From: Acidimicrobiaceae bacterium | GTDB lineage: Bacteria > Actinomycetota > Acidimicrobiia > Acidimicrobiales > RAAP-2 | Assembly: GCA_003132305.1 (NCBI GenBank) | Contig: PKXJ01000004.1 | Coordinates: 86,830-150,829 of the forward strand | DNA: 64,000 nt | Reading direction: 5' to 3' | Shown: one piece after another, positions 62,924 to 64,000 of the stretch | Numbering within the stretch: the first letter of the stretch is position 1 | Layout: every line of letters begins with the position of its first letter | Notes under the pieces: generated by a model | The model's input: only the letters and a program-made list of their open reading frames with translations | Databases searched by the model: none | What the model was told of the DNA's origin: nothing | Position numbers and translations under genes: made by a program

Positions 62924-63757
62924 TCAGCCGAAGCGCCCTTCGATGTAGTTAAGCGTGCGCTCGTCGTCGGGGTTCGTAAAGATCTTCGTCGTCGGTCCGA
63001 ATTCAATCAACTCACCGGCGCGGTCGCTACCCATCAACAAGAACGCACAGTCGTCCGAGACGCGAAGGGCCTGTTGCATGTTGTGCGTGACGATGATGAT
63101 CGTCACGCGATTCTTCAACTCGCCCATCAGTGACTCAATGGCCTGCGTAGAGTAAGGATCGAGCGACGACGTCGGCTCGTCCATTAGGAGAATTTCGGGT
63201 TCGACGGCGAGGGCTCGAGCGATGCACAGGCGCTGCTGCTCACCGCCCGAGAGCGTTACCGCGTGTACCTTTAGGCGAGTGGACACGCTGTCCCATAACG
63301 CCGCCGCCACCAGAGCGGACTCGGCGGCGTCATCGAGCAGCGACTTCTTGCGAACGCCATTGAAGCGAAGTCCCGAGACTGCGTTGTCGTAGATTGACAT
63401 CGTTGGGAACGGGTTCGGGCGCTGAAAGACCATACCAATTCGACTCCGCAAGAGCGTAGTCGGCATGTCCCCGTGGTAAACCGAGACCTCGCCGAGACGG
63501 ATGTCGCCCGTGACAACTGCTCCCTTCGTAAGGTCGTGGAGTCGGTTGAGGGCGCGCAACAGCGTCGTCTTGCCCGAACCCGAGGGGCCGATCAGGGAGG
63601 TGACCTGATTAGCGGCGACGTCGAAGGTCACATCGCGCACTGCGGTGTGACCGCTGAAGGAGACGGCGACGTCCCGGAGGCTCATCGCCACCCTTCGACC
63701 GAGCGTCGGTAGCGTAGCGACCTCAGCGGTGGCTTCACGCTTTTCGATTGCGTCCAT
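62924..63757 (-). CDS. pstB: Phosphate ABC transporter ATP-binding protein
   Basis: A 277-residue ATPase of the high-affinity phosphate importer. Walker A is GPSGSGKTTLLRALNRL, the signature is TLSGGEQQRLCIARAL, Walker B is EILLMDEPTSSLDP, and the H-loop is VTHNMQQALR. ATG 63757 overlaps the pstA stop (TAATG). The operon probably answers to phosphate starvation; other pst genes lie beyond the window. Confidence 0.95.
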   Translation of the reverse strand: MDAIEKREATAEVATLPTLGRRVAMSLRDVAVSFSGHTAVRDVTFDVAANQVTSLIGPSGSGKTTLLRALNRLHDLTKGAVVTGDIRLGEVSVYHGDMPTTLLRSRIGMVFQRPNPFPTMSIYDNAVSGLRFNGVRKKSLLDDAAESALVAAALWDSVSTRLKVHAVTLSGGEQQRLCIARALAVEPEILLMDEPTSSLDPYSTQAIESLMGELKNRVTIIIVTHNMQQALRVSDDCAFLLMGSDRAGELIEFGPTTKIFTNPDDERTLNYIEGRFG

Positions 63758-64000
63758 TAGTGGTGTCGTTCCCTTCTCATTCGGCCAGTTATTAAGCGAC
63801 TCATCGTGGTCAAGGCGACGACGAGTGCGACGAGGGTGAGGGCCACGCCCCATGCGGCGGCGCGCTGACTGGGGTACTCGGAGTTGGCGTAGCCAAAGAT
63901 CAGTAGCGGCAGAGGTGTCATCGGGCGCAGCGGATTCACGTTCCAGAGGTTCGAAATGGTCGGACCGACCACTAGAAGCACGGGAGCGGTCTCGCCGACA
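63757..64000 (-). CDS. pstA: Phosphate ABC transporter permease PstA (3' part, cut by window edge)
   Basis: C-terminal 80 or so residues of the permease. The GETAPVLLVVGPT segment and the last transmembrane helix (WGVALTLVALVVALTTMSRL) are visible, ending in a basic tail TGRMRRERHH. The frame is open to the window edge. Directly followed by pstB, as expected. Confidence 0.92.
   Translation of the reverse strand, partial: VGETAPVLLVVGPTISNLWNVNPLRPMTPLPLLIFGYANSEYPSQRAAAWGVALTLVALVVALTTMSRLITGRMRRERHH

Overview
The window is one contiguous piece of a compact, GC-rich chromosome (roughly 60% GC by eye) from a Gram-positive actinobacterium, most likely of the class Acidimicrobiia. The evidence is the gene content and order: coenzyme F420 genes (cofD, cofE), a DUF5719 protein next to a large GT2/membrane protein, the actinobacterial run glmU-prs-rplY-pth-mfd-foldase-mazG-eno-ftsB-DUF501-ppx, the run rsmI-metG-tatD-(wall protein)-ksgA-ispE, DUF3817, and genes for the tiny ribosomal proteins bS22 and bL37. 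GTG and TTG starts and 4-base GTGA/ATGA overlaps are frequent. No IS element, prophage, CRISPR array or rRNA was seen. No stretch over 300 bases lacks a gene, once a small zinc-ribbon candidate at 27.6-27.8 kb is counted.

Layout. 1-5.7 kb: 3' end of ftsH, then convergent DUF5719 and GT2/membrane genes. 5.7-10.7 kb: a tight minus-strand operon of a serine hydrolase, three GT4 glycosyltransferases and an SDR epimerase, likely making a surface glycan. 10.7-14.2 kb: cofD-cofE, a facing nucleotide-sugar pyrophosphorylase, a membrane-anchored Thr-rich protein, and an unusual tRNA with anticodon UAA. 14.3-17.1 kb: secreted NlpC/P60 hydrolase, polyprenyl-phosphate glycosyltransferase, GNAT. 17.1-30.1 kb: the ppx-to-glmU housekeeping run. 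30.1-37.3 kb: hydrolase, tRNA-Gln, a two-component system, then a five-gene redox operon (Thr-rich membrane protein, ApbE, di-heme membrane protein, NuoF-like protein, ferredoxin), a VOC protein and bS22. 37.3-43.2 kb: ispE, ksgA, a PASTA plus RlpA-like wall protein, tatD, metG, rsmI, bL37. 43.2-49.8 kb: GDPD, two small membrane proteins, CtaG-like, PfkB kinase, PepN, GDT1-type transporter. 49.8-53.6 kb: two methyltransferases, a terpene-cyclase-fold protein and a glycosyltransferase. 53.7-62.9 kb: acyl-CoA dehydrogenase, MarR/MFS efflux pair, SDR, Nfu, P450, AhpD-like protein, carbonic anhydrase, divergent cis-prenyltransferase, GNAT, amidase. 62.9-64 kb: pstB and the 3' end of pstA.

How the genes work together. 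Much of the window serves the envelope: GlcNAc-1-P uridylylation (glmU), sugar nucleotides, glycosyltransferases, isoprenoid supply (ispE, cis-prenyltransferase), peptidoglycan hydrolases and divisome (ftsB). A second block is translation and RNA maintenance (metG, ksgA, rsmI, pth, L25, bS22, bL37, tRNAs). The most promising undescribed system is the 33.3-36.8 kb redox operon, preceded by a two-component system whose upstream region carries TCTT repeats also present before the operon. It contains a flavin transferase but no recognisable flavinylation substrate. Other points for follow-up are the short-armed tRNA(UAA), a GlmU without its acetyltransferase half, and a wall protein that seems to start at CTG behind a structured leader.
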